Positions 42,292 to 55,500 of a DNA stretch of 64,000 nt are shown here, piece by piece. The DNA comes from Atkinsonella hypoxylon (taxonomy: Eukaryota; Ascomycota; Sordariomycetes; Hypocreales; Clavicipitaceae): contig JFHB01000061.1 in NCBI GenBank assembly GCA_000729835.1, positions 89,322-153,321 on the forward strand, given 5' to 3'. Position 1 is the stretch's first letter, and each line of letters starts with the position of its first letter. Under the pieces are notes generated by a model. It was not told the origin of the DNA. It was given only the letters and a program-made list of their open reading frames with translations, and made no database searches. Made by a program: the position numbers and the translations under genes.

Positions 42292-44613
42292 ATGAAGTCC
42301 CCCGGAGTGTTCAAGATGGCGCAAAATTCCTCGGTGCAACGGACAGCTCCTATTGCAATCGCCCCCAAACCTCCAAAGCGAGACACAGCGCCGCAACGGC
42401 AAGACAGTTTGAGCAGGTTTGAAATTGGACCCAGCAGTGTGCAGACTGGCGCTTCAGTTGAGTCATCGTCGCTTGCCGGTTCGACAGCACCATGCCAAGC
42501 CAGCCAATTTTCTGGGACGAAATATGTCCTGAGCGATGATGAAGATTGCTGTATCGCTTGTCAAGCCAACGGCTCCGATTGCTCCTTTCTCCCCAGCTCT
42601 CTTGCAAGTCCTCAGTCTCGAAAACGCAAAATCAATGGTATGACAATTCGAGAAGCCGGCTCTAGCAAGCGAGGGTAGGTCTACCAGTTCCTGTGTGTGA
42701 ATGGCTATAACAGCTACAGCGAAGGATCAGGTCATTAACGGAGATTGACTGGCAGGATGGAGCACTTGGAAGTTCGCTATAATCTCGAAGCTAACAATAT
42801 CGTATTCAGTTCCCCAAACATGGCTAATCGTAAACTTGGCAATTCTAGCCTATCAAGTACAGCCGCTAGCTCTTTTCTCGAGGATATGGCTAATGTGGGA
42901 GGCCCAACTCTGCTCAAGCGAACACTTGGCATGCAAAGTAACCGATTCAGTCAATACATTGGTCTAACGACAGACTTCGAGCCATCACTTATCAACTTGT
43001 CCACATTCGATCCGCAGGATGAAAGCTTACTAGCGCGAGGCACGCTTCGAAAAGTCAGCGAGAACGACACGTTTTTAATGTTGCCAGACAGCAGCACTTC
43101 AGGATACGATCATGTCATCGAAGACGCAGATGCTATTGAAGCAGTTGTCTCACCACATGGCCGCAAGTTAATCGACCTCTACTTCCGAATTGTTCACCCG
43201 GCCTTTCCAATCGTCCAGAAACATGTCTTCCTGGAAAAGTATGAGCGCTCCCACCGCGAATTCTCACCACCCATCTTAGCTGTAGTTTATATCTTGGCCA
43301 TCAACTGGTGGGATCATTGTCCGGAGCTAGCACGTTTACCTCGTCCAAACCTTCAGGAGCTTGAGAGATTGATGCGCTGCACTCTGGCAGATGCAATGAA
43401 CAGGCCAAAACTCTCTACTATACAAGCAGGCCTACTCCTTTCTCAGCGACCGGAAGGAGACCAGTGGGCGCCAACCGCCCAACTGGTGGCGATTAGCCAG
43501 GAACTTGGCTTGCATTTGGACTGTTCTAATTGGAAAATCCCTCCCTGGGAGAAGGGGCTGAGGCGTCGACTAGCATGGGCACTCTACATACAAGACAAAT
43601 GGGGCTCTTTGATTCACGGCCGTCCTTCGCATATATTTGGGACTAATTGGGGCGTGCGGGCATTGATGGCCAACGATTTCCCGGACATGGAATGGGATGA
43701 AGGTGATGCTGATGAGAAGCAAGATATCGAGAATGGTCGTTTGTTGTTCATGCGGTTTGTGCAATTGACGGAAATATTAGCCGAGATCCTGGAGACTTTC
43801 TACACGCTGAATTCGAATCAGATGATCGCCGATGCAGGGCTGCAGGGCACTCAGCTTGTTTTATCGCTTGCCAAACCAGTTCAGCTTAAGCTCAAGGAGT
43901 GGTACAGCAGTTTGCCAGCTAGTATTCGCCTCGAATCGTACTCGATGACGAGTTATGCCCCTGCATCACCGCCACCCACAAATCGATTATCCAGTATCGG
44001 CTACCTACACTTGGGTTACTTTGCCACAGAGATTACGTTACACCGCAGAATTATTCGATCCTTGTCATCGAATCCGAACGCTGTGGACCCTTACGTCCAG
44101 CATATCTGCCGAAGCGCGGCCAAGGCTCGACTCATCTCTGCCATGGACTTTGTGAACCGGCTTACACCGAAACACTTAAGGTCGTTTTGGCTTTTCGCAT
44201 CAAAGACGAATTTCGCCCTGATCGGCACTTTCGGGTCCCTACTTTGGGCAACATCTCCCGGTCGTGAAGAGGCTGACTGGTATCGCCGCCGGCTGGGAGA
44301 GTATCGATGGACGCTCTCAGTGAGCTCCAAACCGGGAGAGAGCAAAGGGCTGACACAATTTGCCATGACGATGCTAGACATATCTACCGGATTGCTCAAG
44401 AAACTTCCCGAGAAGCCTCCCATGAGCCGTACCTGGAGTATGGCAGACATGTCAGCTCCGCCATCATTCCCCGGTTCCTTCTCAGGCGGCGGCAGTCTCC
44501 TGGGTCAATTCAGCAATATTCACAGCGCCGATGTAAGCAGTGCGCAGAGTCCATTCAGCGAGGACTCCAGCTGCGACGACGACATGGAGGATAATTATAC
44601 CACGCCTATTTAG
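42292..44613 (+). CDS. Dal81/TamA-like fungal transcription regulator
   Basis: Predicted 746 aa from exons 42292-42674 and 42756-44613 (81-bp intron, GTAGGT donor). A second ATG at 42316 has a better context (AAGATGG) and would give 738 aa; the first may be bypassed. Near the N-terminus only Cys86, 87, 90 and 97 are seen (CCIACQANGSDCSF), followed by a basic RKRK: this looks like the second half of a Zn2Cys6 cluster without the first half. From about residue 270 lies the fungal-specific transcription factor middle region, with YFRIVHPAFPIVQKHVF, LAINWWDHCPEL, RPKLSTIQAGLLLSQRP, LGLHLDCSNWKIPPWE and LAWALYIQDKWGSLIHGRPS, a pattern I associate with Dal81/TamA. In those proteins the zinc cluster is dispensable and they act as co-activators of nitrogen catabolism genes. 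The C-terminus is Ser/acidic. The role is inferred from family. Confidence 0.88.
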
Positions 44614-45080
44614 AGATCAAGGAAGTATAGATGATCCTGCCTCAACGTCACAACAGCGTTTGACGTCGTGCAGTACGCCACTGGTGCGTGAGATGTGTGA
44701 TGTGCGAGAAAAACACAAAACCAGTCGGCAATCTGTGCATTGTTGGAATACTGAAGTAGCGATGGATTGAAGTGTATTTGATTGTGATTAGAGTATCTTG
44801 CGCGACGAGCCAGCTGACGGAGGCCATCAAGGCTACAATGTAGCTGGCAATGAAAAAGTCGACGGTTGACATGTACAGGCAGCAATGGGGATGATGAGCT
44901 TCGGAGCAGAAGAGTAGATGGAACTATATGGTTTATGAAGAATTAAGTATGAGCAAATAGATGACCAATATGGTGCAATTGCCTTGCATCTGAAAACAGT
45001 CAAGTTGAGCACGCAAAGCCCGCATGCCATTGATCATCATAATTGCAGCTTATTGGGCAGCGGATGCGCGCCCATAAACC

Positions 45081-45132
45081 AAGTACCTAGGTAGGTAGGT
45101 ACCTTCGTACCTTCGTACCTGGTAACCTGGTA
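45081..45132. repeat. AGGTA-type palindromic cluster with CCTTCGTA direct repeats
   Basis: Contains GTACCTAGGTAGGTAGGTACC followed by direct CCTTCGTA and CCTGGTAA repeats. It is intergenic. Confidence 0.75.
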
Positions 45133-45326
45133 TTGTCATTAAACACATAAAGCGCCGGAGTGTGATAGCAGTCTACGCATAAGTGCTTCCCATTAGGCCC
45201 AAGGCCAAAGAACAAGAAGTACCTTTTGACGCTTTCTTCGAGGTCATCCGCTGGTTCGGTGACTCCTGATTCATAAAACTCTTTTTGAAACATTGATGCT
45301 CTAGCGGCATTAACTATGGCGGCGTC

Positions 45327-45356
45327 TACGGAGTACTAGCCTAGCCTAGGCTAGCC
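45327..45356. repeat. CCTAGG-type palindromic cluster next to TACGGAGTA
   Basis: TACGGAGTACTAG is followed by CTAGCCTAGCCTAGGCTAG, which holds the palindrome TAGCCTAGGCTA. Confidence 0.75.
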
Positions 45357-45467
45357 ACACAAGTCAGTGCAGGTTGCAGGTTGTTGACATAGGGCTCAAG
45401 GCGGGTCAAAGCTACCAGTCCTGCCTGTTTCCCACGATGAAACACAGCGACGTTGTGAGCCTCTGTC

Positions 45468-45532
45468 CGACGACGACGACGACGACGACGACAACGACGA
45501 CGACAACGACGACGACAACGACGACAACGACG
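45468..45532 (+). repeat. triplet repeat (ACG)n with ACA interruptions
   Basis: About twenty ACG/ACA triplets in non-coding DNA, roughly 170 bp upstream of the SpeE-like gene start. Confidence 0.9.
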
Positions 45533-45699
45533 TGTCGTCAGGAACTAAAGCTTGGCCACTACATGGAGGGCGCTCGATGAATGAAAGTCTGCGCTCTTCT
45601 TTCTCCGCTCTGCATTTTTGATTCCCTTGTCGGATTTGCTCGGTGACACATTCCACCACACCACTCTTGCTGGGCAATTGGGAATACACGCCACGCATC

Positions 45700-47603
45700 A
45701 TGGGCGATAGGCCGTCTTCCGCAGAGACAGCGAAGCGTCCCTCGAGAGACTCTGCCGACGGCGCTGCCTATGCCTTCACGCCGGAGAGGTTCGAAAAGGA
45801 ATTGAGCGGCCTTGCGCGCAAAGCCCGAGGCGACGCATTCAGCAACCGGCTTCTGGAGCAACTGGGACTCTATGCTAGGATCTTCGTGCTGCTGAGCTTC
45901 CTCGGCATCTACTCTCACGTCTCTCAGCTCAATTTGTCGCCTGTGTACGGTGCCATCCCCGCGTCTATATGGCACTCCAGACTCTTGATGGGCGGGTGCT
46001 TTCTTGGCTGGGCTGGGAACGTGTTCCTTCGCGACGCCCTCCCCATCCCGACTGTCAAGGCCCTTCCCATCGTCGCCGTCTGCATTCCCGGCATTCAGCA
46101 CTTTCTGAGCGCATACAGCCAGTCTTTGGGCCCTCGATGGGGTCCCGGCGTCACGGAACTGCTCACATTGCTGCCGCTCTCCGTTCTGACAGCTGCATCG
46201 GTTGCCGATCACTGGGAGGACGTGCGGCTGGCCAAGTTGCCCAAATTCATGGCTGACGCTGGGCCCGGCATAGGATCGTGGGCACTTCTCACGTCGATCG
46301 AGAACAAGGTCGCAGCTAGCCTGCCGCCCATGATCGGCAAGTTTCTCCTCTTCACGCGGCTTGGTTTGGAAATTCTTCTCGGCTTCGGGTACATGGCCTT
46401 TTCGCCATCCAAGTACCTGCTCTACGCCGCATTCCCGCTCCTCCACACTTTTCTCCTGAACACGCACCTTCCATCTCCTGCTGCCACGAAGAGCCTCGTC
46501 AGCAGTCTGATGACGGATGGCTGGCTGCTCATCGAGAGACGAGAGTCTGTGACGGGCTATATTTCTGTCGTACAGAGCCTGCACCAGGGATTCAGGGCAC
46601 TGCGCTGCGATCACAGTCTTCTTGGAGGGGAATGGATCAACCACAGGGAGGGCCCTGTTTCGGAACCCATATATGGCGTGTTTGCCATGTTGGAAGCTGT
46701 GAGGTTGGCTGAGACTGTACCTGCCATCGTCGACAAGGATGCCAGGGCATTGGTGATGTGAGTGATGCCGAGTCATCTCGAAGCCGGCACGGCAAAAATC
46801 GCGTCTACATGCTAACGCTGAGTGGCAGCGGACTTGGGGTTGGCACGACTCCATCGGCCCTTGTAGCACACAGCATCAACACCACCGTCGTGGAATATGA
46901 CCCCGTGGTATACGAATTTGCGGCCAAATACTTTGATCTGAAGGAAAATAACCCTCCCGTACTTCAAGACGCCGTCGCGTACACGGCCGAGCTGGCCAAA
47001 ACTGCTCCGGCAACATATGACTATATCGTTCACGACGTGTTCACAGGCGGAGCGGAGCCCGTCGACCTTTTTACCCTAGAATTCTTCCAGAATCTGCACA
47101 CGCTCCTCGCACACGAGGGGATCATTGCGATTGTATGCCAAGTGTTCCTCCCATAAAACAAAAATTCTCCTGTTCTTCCTTGCAGCTAACAGTGATGACA
47201 GAACTACGCGGGCGATCTCCGTCTCCCAGCACCCAAAATCATATACCGCACTATCAAGCAAGTATTCTCAACTTGTCGCATCTTCCGCGAAATGCCGCCG
47301 GATGTCGAAAGCGTCAAGAAGGGTATGGATTTCACCAACATGGTCATCTTCTGCAAGAAATCGTCGACTGCGGCCCTCACGTTTCGTCGTCCGACCGCGG
47401 CAGATTTCCTAGAGAGCCCTGCCAGGCGGGACTTTCTGGGCTTGCCTCATGAAATGGCTGAGTCTGACATGCTCGGTGACGGAACGGATATTATGAGAAG
47501 GAACGAGACTGGCATGGTGGCGAGGTGGCATGAGAAGAGTGCCATGGGGCACTGGGGGCTGATGAGAGCTGCTATTCCGGCGTTTGTTTGGGAAAGATGG
47601 TAG
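45700..47603 (+). CDS. membrane-anchored spermidine-synthase-fold (SpeE-like) protein
   Basis: Predicted 587 aa from exons 45700-46757, 46829-47132 and 47202-47603 (introns of 71 and 69 bp; phases agree). The start is the ATG at 45700 (MGDRPSS). Residues 60-270 hold about six hydrophobic segments (e.g. FVLLSFLGIYSHVSQL, LLMGGCFLGWAGNVFL, ALPIVAVCIPGIQHFL, YLLYAAFPLLHTFLL). The C-terminal half is a SAM-methyltransferase/aminopropyltransferase Rossmann fold: the glycine loop GLGVGTTP at about 354-361 is built across the first splice joint, then VVEYDP with the acidic ribose-binding residue, then YDYIVHDVFTGGAEP, where true spermidine synthases have the catalytic D-x-x-D-P. This second motif is altered, so polyamine synthesis is unlikely. 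Bacterial and fungal relatives with a membrane half and a SpeE-like half are known but poorly characterised. The substrate is unknown. Confidence 0.87.
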
Positions 47604-49505
47604 GGCCTGGATATTTTGAATCCTGGTGTATATGTTATCTACCTCTGGGATTGTACTTTAGAACGCACAAATAAGTATTTGGTAATGTCGAATTAGTGAC
47701 AATTGGCACAACTATATTTGCCTTTCTTTGGGTGTAGGTTATGAGTTTGACCTATTTGTCTCGCGTCATCTGCTTCTTTCGCGTCCTCAATACTCAGAGC
47801 GTTTGATTTTGGGAAAGCCAATGTTATAGTTGGGTCGCATCTTTGGAATACTCAAGCTCGTAGCGACCCATGGTGAGACTGGGGCAGAGCTTGACGAGTT
47901 ATGGACTTTGTATGGTTGGTCTCGCGACTGGGGAGCACTTGGGAAGAGGGCTGCCTCTCAGTCAGGGAGGGGAGAAAGGTGAGGCTTGGACTCCGTACGG
48001 GTGGCCACGAGTTGGGTGAAAGCCGCTGACGCCATCCACTTTGAAACGGCTGCTTTGCCGTATTTCACGTGGGGGAGTCTTTTGGTGAAATTCCCCGGAA
48101 GGAGGACAGCAGCCTCGATGTCGGCCGCTATTCCGAAGTATTCTCGCCGCAAATTAAATTTAATGCACATCCTCGGTATAACTAATGCCGTCCTGTGCCT
48201 GACTTGCTTGCAGCAGGAACAAGGACGGCCCGAGTACGTACGATGGGCATGATTCAGCCCTGCGGCCGAGAGGCTAAAACGGGGTCAGGTGAGACGTTTG
48301 TCGAAAACTTCTCTCCCTGCGCATCTCGACGGGGGGCTTGCAATTGGCTGGCGGTCCCCCGCATGGTTAATAGCTATATAAGCACATGCTATTAATAATA
48401 TTTGCATCCCGAAGTGGAAATCGACGAAATGCAGCTGGATCTGGCTGGGGTCTGCAGGTAGCGACACAACTTACTTGCATCTCCAGGTCATTTCAAGGAA
48501 ACAAAACACTTAGCGCCAAGGCTGTAGCTTGGGTTAGGTACCTAATCTAGTATCCACCTCGGTAGAGACCTTAGGTACTAGGGCAGTACCGTCTGGTTCG
48601 TGCACAGAATAGTTTAGGTGGCAGCTGTCATGACTTTTGACGGCCCTGGAAACAGTTGGCCACTCATGTGGCGTGCCTGCGTGTGAAGTTTCATTTCAAA
48701 CACACCTGTTGCAGGCAAGTTTCACGCTCTCCTCCTCTGTCTGCACTTGGTCGTGTAAGATCCTCATCGCGCTCATTTGCAACTTCCAAACCGGAATTAC
48801 GGTTTGGTTGCGGATTCAGCAGCCTATGTTTCCACCATCCCTTCTCCGTCTCCACTATCGCTACCTGAGCGAAACAAGCCGCAATGCTTCCATCGACGAC
48901 GTGGTCGACCGCACAACTTCCGAGACCCCCCCCCCCCTCCCCTATGTGGGATCGCGAGATGTCGGCATAGCAGTACCAAGCTTGGCTTTGTTTCACGCAT
49001 GAATAATGGAATCTCTCCCGAAACGGCCAGCAAGCTGTCATCCATGCCCTGCACTGCTTCCGCATCTGCTAGTCATTATGTCTCCGCCCTCCCAATTCGT
49101 CTTGATCAAGATGGTTCGCTGCCTTGGATCAGGGTGGGCAGCTCGTGCCTGATCCCTTGCGGAGATCCTAATCGTTTCTATTTCGTGACATTCAATACTA
49201 TTGCTGGATTTCCATCTTCTGCAACGCAGCTGCTGGCTGCTCTCAACCTTCTTCCTATTCTTCCTATTTCCCATTCTTTTTTTTTTTTTGGGCCCTACCG
49301 CGATATTAGAAGCGTTGCTGGTTCTGGTTTATCATATGTTTTGCCTTGCCATTATGATAGCCCGATAGACCCGGAGCTTCGTCCCAGAGTCATGTTCTCC
49401 GCTTCGCATAATATTCCATTCACGTTACATTAGTGCTCATTGACTGAGCTTTTCGATTGCATCAAGGTCTCTTCAAGACGTCCGCCGCCCGGACAAGCCA
49501 TAGCC
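47604..49505. other. 1.9-kb intergenic region
   Basis: No gene supported. It contains a palindromic cluster (48533-48590), a CT/C-rich run near 48926-48940, a poly-T near 49278-49290, and the promoter of the long membrane-protein gene. A 218-codon frame on + at 48777-49433 has no recognisable features. Confidence 0.6.
48533..48590. repeat. AGGTA-type palindromic cluster
   Basis: Contains AGGTACCTAA and CCTTAGGTACTAGGGCAGTACC. It is intergenic. Confidence 0.65.
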
Positions 49506-52500
49506 ATGGCCGACTCGGACCCAAACCAGGCTCTTATTGCAACATTTACCTTGTTAGTTCCTACTATGCCCACTCAAGCATAATGTCGCTCATTACCTGA
49601 GCAGAAATGAATGAGGCATGTGATGACTGACTGCGGATGATGTTAGTGGCTTCCTTGTGTGTGCAGCTTTAGGGACTGTGTTATTTCATTCAAGGAAGGG
49701 AGAATCGTCACTTATTCGTGGAGGACTGAGGCTGGTCCTCGCCGGTTTTCTAATTTTCATTACGCTCTGGGCTATTGATGGATTCATTGCAACATTCATC
49801 CAAGAGAGCTTGTTTGCAGGATGTCAAGTCACCGTAGTAGTCGCATCCGTCGTCGATCAGCTTGCAAGAATCTCTCTTGAGGAATATCTTTTCTGGGAAA
49901 TCAAGAGGGATATGCGAAACACTCTATCCGTTATATTTCCGCAAATCGTGATTTTTCTGCGGTTTGTCCTTGGTGGCATTTTTGTCGGTGTTCAACGTCC
50001 ACAATTCGCGCCAGCCTGCGTTGCCACAAACTTGCTATTACCCATCGGGGTCGCAGTTTCTACCGCTGATGCTCTCATTGTAGTCATGCTTTTGACGAGA
50101 GCCTCTTCCGCAGATGTATTCCGCGATATGGCAGTGGCTGGCATCGTCGGCTTTCGTGCCAAGGGACTTATTCTATTGACTATTACCATGGGTCTTTGGA
50201 TTGCTGTAAGTTGCATCATGTTCTAATCTATCGTGAATCGGCCCTATCCATTATTCTTATTCTAACATGGCTTTTGTTTAGCTGAGTGTTCCTATGACTC
50301 TCGGGATCAGCTCCTTTGGAATTGCAATTCGAACAGCTCTTCCCGCAGCCGGGGTGTTGCTAATAATAGGTATTGTGTGGCTGCTGGACTTGATACATAC
50401 GCAATTTCTAACTCGAGCTACAGCGTGCATTACCTTTTTCTATAACGGATTAATGCGGGTTCAGCAGGAAGTCGACCAAAATACTGTTTCATATGTGAAC
50501 CAAGTTCCCGGCTTCCCAAACGCTGGTTCTCCTCCATCACGCGAAATTGAAAGTCAGGAAGTATCTACCATCGATTCAAGACATCAGGGTTTGGGACACC
50601 CTCGATCCGAACAAAGCACCATAACGGTGACAAATAACAATGGAAGAAGGACCACGGTAGGTCGAGATGGCATAAACGCTGTAACTACCATTAGTCGGCC
50701 GATTCCGAGCCAAGCAGCTGCTGGAGCTGGGCGTGTACCGGTCGCCGGCCAACTTTCTCCCCCCATCAAAGCCGATTCAGCCAGGCGGAGGCAACAAGAT
50801 AGTCGAATGCAGCCACATAGTAAGAAGGCTAGAACCAAAGGCGGCAAACTTGCCATTTCATATCCTATTCTTCAAGAAAATGGGTTGACCGGGTCGAGTC
50901 CACTTACGCGAATAGCGACGGTTGATCTAGCTATGGCCGCGTTACAGGATAAGCAACGACGCAACAACGGGTTCCAAAGAAACAAAGTTATATCATCTTT
51001 CTCGACCGCAAATCCGAGCCCGGCCCCTCATCCTTCCATCGGCAACCCCAAAATTGTACGCGAGGAATTCGAGAGAGCTAGGTCGGCCAAGCGAGCTGCT
51101 AGACAGACACTGGAGCCTATCACGGAAAGCTCATCCATAGGGACTTCATCGTCAGTCTTAAGTCCTCCTTTGGTCGATGGATCTGGTATTCACCAAAGGT
51201 CACCGAGACATATTTCGCAGCTTGTGCGCGCCGACATATCTGTTTTTGCACGGACCCAGATGGATTCCAAGTCGGAAGACACGGATCCTAATAGCAATGA
51301 TAATCCGGCTCCGTTTCCTCCAAGAATATCGTCAAGGACGCCCATCCGGCCATTTCGCCCCGGCCATGTCAAAAACACCGTACAAAGTGAATCGCATGAG
51401 TCATCTTTGGCATCGCACCCAGTACTGGCTTCTTCTACTGCAGTAGCGACGGTTAGTCAAGCTGCTGCTGCGGCGGATTCACTTCCATTTCCCGAAATGC
51501 AGAGGACAGAGACCTCACCGAAGAACAACATTCCCAGAAGTCCCAGGTCGAATGCACTGCCTAGAACAGCCATTGATGTTCTCGTTCCTCCAGTTTCACC
51601 GTTGTTGCTGGGGAACACAAACGTTGAGGCTCTGTACGGTGCAGAAGACGAGTTGGGAATGTCTCATCACGATACCGCAACAGTTCCAGGCATCTTTCGA
51701 AGCAGCTCTGTCGAAAACCACATTCCTCCGTCAAGGAAACGGCCGACGACGCCTCCACCTGAAGAAACGAAGACTCCAGCACAATCAAAAAATACTCGTG
51801 TCCCGAATAATCCTCCTGCGCCAGGACCAATTGCCCAGAGTGGCAACAAGCAAGCCCAAGCCATAATGCTTGAAAATGATATTGACGAAAACGACGCTGA
51901 TGGACGTGACTCCAATAATGCTTCAAAACGGGAATCGATGGTAAACCGGCCTCGGCCTATTCCTCGCAGATCAGTCGGTGATTTTAACAATGGCTCGGAA
52001 GGACTTGTCGGGCCACCTAGAGATCATACCAGAAAGTTCCCTAAAGAAACGTTTAAGAAAAAATCTACTATTTTACAGGCCACCGCAGGCAGCCCAAGCC
52101 AGCTGCCTCCTTTGCCGCCAATACCGAAAAGCTGGGCGCCTTCACAGCCTATGTCTGATGCAGCGGCTTCGCAGGAGAAAGTGAATTGCCCAAATATAAA
52201 AGACAACACTCTCAATTCGTCAGATACTCCGATTCAACGTAGTGCAATATCCCATGAGCTGTGCTCATTCCAGTCGCGACAGAACCTGGACAGCACCAGG
52301 AGTAATTGGCCGCCACAACAATATGCACAAAGAAAACTGCCAATTGCAGAAGCAAGGACACCTCTATATGCTAGGCGCAATGAGGAAGCTGCAACAAAAT
52401 TCGTTTCGAAGTTCAGTATCGCCACGACTGTGAGCCCTATGGACAACCCTCGGTCTGCATACCTCCAGTCGCCAGCTCCAGCACGGCCTTCATCGTCACA

Positions 52501-55500
52501 AAGAGATTCAAGAAGAAAATCATCACCCGTGTTGCCAGTAAATGACTTTCAGGAGTCTGCCACCCCGGCCTCAGCTAGAGTACACAAATCTATTACTGAT
52601 TCTCGGTCTCCGGGCTCCCTAATACAAGCTGATGAACACGGAGAAGCCCTTGCCGATTCTGAATCCCAGGCACTCAAAGTTCCTCACGTTATTGGACATT
52701 TATCCATGAGAAGTAGCTATGCTGAGAGCACATTGTTAAATCTAGAGGATGATAACAAGGAAACAATGATCATCATGCTAGACGGGTCTGCTAAATGCTC
52801 AGTCAATGTGGCGGAAACTCCTCCATCTCAGAGAATTTATGGTGGCACAGAGGGTAGACGTGGCTCATGGCACCGCCGTATTGGCGAGAATTGTCCTACA
52901 TTCTCAGATCGAAATGCAAGACATTCACGACGCGTTGCTGGACCACCGTCTCTAGAGTTGAGCAGGGCGACGAAACGATCCAAAGGTCCATCTCCTGAGC
53001 CTTTGGTCCTAGAGACTCCCCAGCATGCACTTGACAAGATTAAGGAGCAACTGCGAAAATTCGATGAGCCGAGCGCAAATAACGATGCAGACCTTGAGAA
53101 GCAGCGTATGACTCTGCTAGCAGACATCGAGACAGAGTTGGATGTGCAGGAAGATAAATGGCACGAGATGCGAGGAGAGCTCTCCCCGGCTTCGTTCTCA
53201 ACGCTTGCATCCAGTATACCAACAGCTGGGCCCGGTGCTGGGGAATCCCCCTCGGGGATGCGTGCCTCGCCGTCCAACTATGTGAGAGTAGAAGAACAAG
53301 ATACTGGCCGGCCGCAGTCTTTGATGCCCTACACTGCTAATCAGGTTCGAATTAGTCGCCTGAACGCTGTTGATACTTCTTCAGATGTATCGGGAACTTC
53401 CACGTTAAAGACGCTTTCCGGCGCGGAGCACAATAAATCTCCGACCAGATCGTTGAACCTTGTGGAGACTGTACCAGGAATGAGAGTCAAGGCTAGAAAC
53501 ACTGATTTACAGATGGTCGAAGCAGAAAAAGAGGGACTCGGTGAGCAAAATATGTGGTATCCAAGCAAATCTGAGGAAACCCTTCAAGCCACCACGTCAC
53601 AAGAATCCACTATAGAGCCAATTGGCTCTCTAGGTCTAGATCCTCTGCCAGTCACTCGCAGATCCTCCGAATCTGCTTCTATTACAGACAGGACACTCTA
53701 TAGTCAAAGTCACCAGAAGACCACATCAGCGTCAAAATCTCGTGGACTTTGGGAAACCGCATCTCAGTCACCTCACTCTGCCGAGCCCCCATCAATCATA
53801 CGTAAGACAACATCTCGGCCTCTGACGGTGAAACCTCCACGTAGAAACAGGAGAATCTCGTCACTTCCAGATATCTTGGAAGAACCCGTGCCTTTGGAGA
53901 ATAAGCGTGGCACTTTGGGGATTTATCAGTTTCCATGGGGTGAAATATCGGATACAGCTACACTGCCTCCTCTTCCTCCGTTGTCACACCAAATACTCAT
54001 GGGCATGACATCAAATATGGCACCAGGAGCGGCTGCTTATTTCCCGACTCTAGCGCTTCAGATGCAGATGCTGCAGTCTCAGCAACAGCCACAGCAGTCC
54101 TCTTTCTTTGATTATTACGACGACGAGGAAGCAACAGAGTATGACTCGGGTGAAACTGGCAATGATAGCTGCGACGATGACGACGACTCATTCGATGATA
54201 CAACCCTTTGGGAGATTGCCAGCCTTCTCAAGTCGGACAAAGTACAGATGCCCGACACATCATTCCCTGCACAAACAAGTGAGGCGCATTGTAAAGAGCA
54301 GCGGGATGGGAACCCCAAAGAGAACCCGATCCAGGAGGGCCACAATTCATTGAAGGAGGAGAAATCACCCCGTCCTCCTCGTCGTAGAGAGCATTCCTCA
54401 CCGACACTGGGACCAACAGAGGCACCCATTCCGCCAAACGATGTTCGTGTAAAACCGACTCCAAGTATTCATAGCGCTACTCAAGATGATCAGTCATGGG
54501 CTTCGTACCGCCCGAAATCACCGGCACCTCGAGCTCCTGCCGGACAGCCCTCGCCAATAAACACAAGAAGCACTTCAATGTGGACCCTGAAATCGTCGGA
54601 AAACAAGGGACATGGCGTGGATAATGAGAATTCTGCAACCAGCGCAGGAGCTTACACTCAACAAGCTGGGTTGTGGTCAGCACCTTCGGTAAGGCCTATT
54701 AGTCTGCCGGAGCCTGAGCATGACACCCGGGCTAAATACGACAATCTGCATCAGGCCCCATATGCTTCTACATCGCGAACGCGAAGGGCCGGTGACTTGA
54801 CGACCGAGAGTCAACCCTTGCGGTCGAAGACGACCAAGGACTATTCCGAACTCGTACCGCAGGAGACTGTCGATGCGATAATGCTTGCTTCCTCATATGA
54901 AGAGGACGATGACGTTGAAGTCGCCTCAACCTTTGAAATGATCACCATGGGTTTCATTCAACCAGCAGCGGGAAATAGGTTTGCGTCCATGGGACCAGAT
55001 GCCATTCCGTCGGTCGCTGACTCTCGGTCCACAAATTCAAAGTTTCCCATCAGTCCAGAACGCTGGGTTCCCCCTACAGCCACGGCGACGACCACAAGCA
55101 ACTATAACGAAGAACCAGTCCATCTCGTCCCGTTCCAAAACACCCAGACAGCTTCGAAAGAAAGTCACGCAACGCTCCAACCCCCCACAGCGCAAGCGCG
55201 TCCCACCCCACGATCTGAACGCCCTCCCCCCAACCTTGAATCACACACTATTTGGACACAGCCAACCGACCAGTCCTATGCCCACGAGTGGATAATGCTC
55301 TCCTCCGTCCGCCCCAGCACACCGCCGCCCCAAGAAGCATCCTCCGACTCAGGCAGCGAAGCCGGCTTTTCAGACACCTCCTCCGCCGACTCCATCGACA
55401 CGGGCGAGTCCACAGTCGGCAGCTTTCTCGCCAGCACAGCAGTCCAACCGAGCGTCAAGCCCCGGCTCGTCAGCAACGAAGACCGACGAGCTACACTCGA

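Larger units (their letters stand above)
44614..45699. other. intergenic region between the regulator and the SpeE-like gene
   Basis: Contains two palindromic clusters (45081-45132 and 45327-45356) and a GAC/AAC triplet repeat (45468-45532), then the promoter of the SpeE-like gene. No gene was recognised. Confidence 0.65.

Noticed and set aside
45559..46869. Open frame of 436 codons on - opposite the SpeE-like gene
   Set aside because: Antisense of the membrane exon, with no family motif; the + frame splices cleanly into the Rossmann fold.
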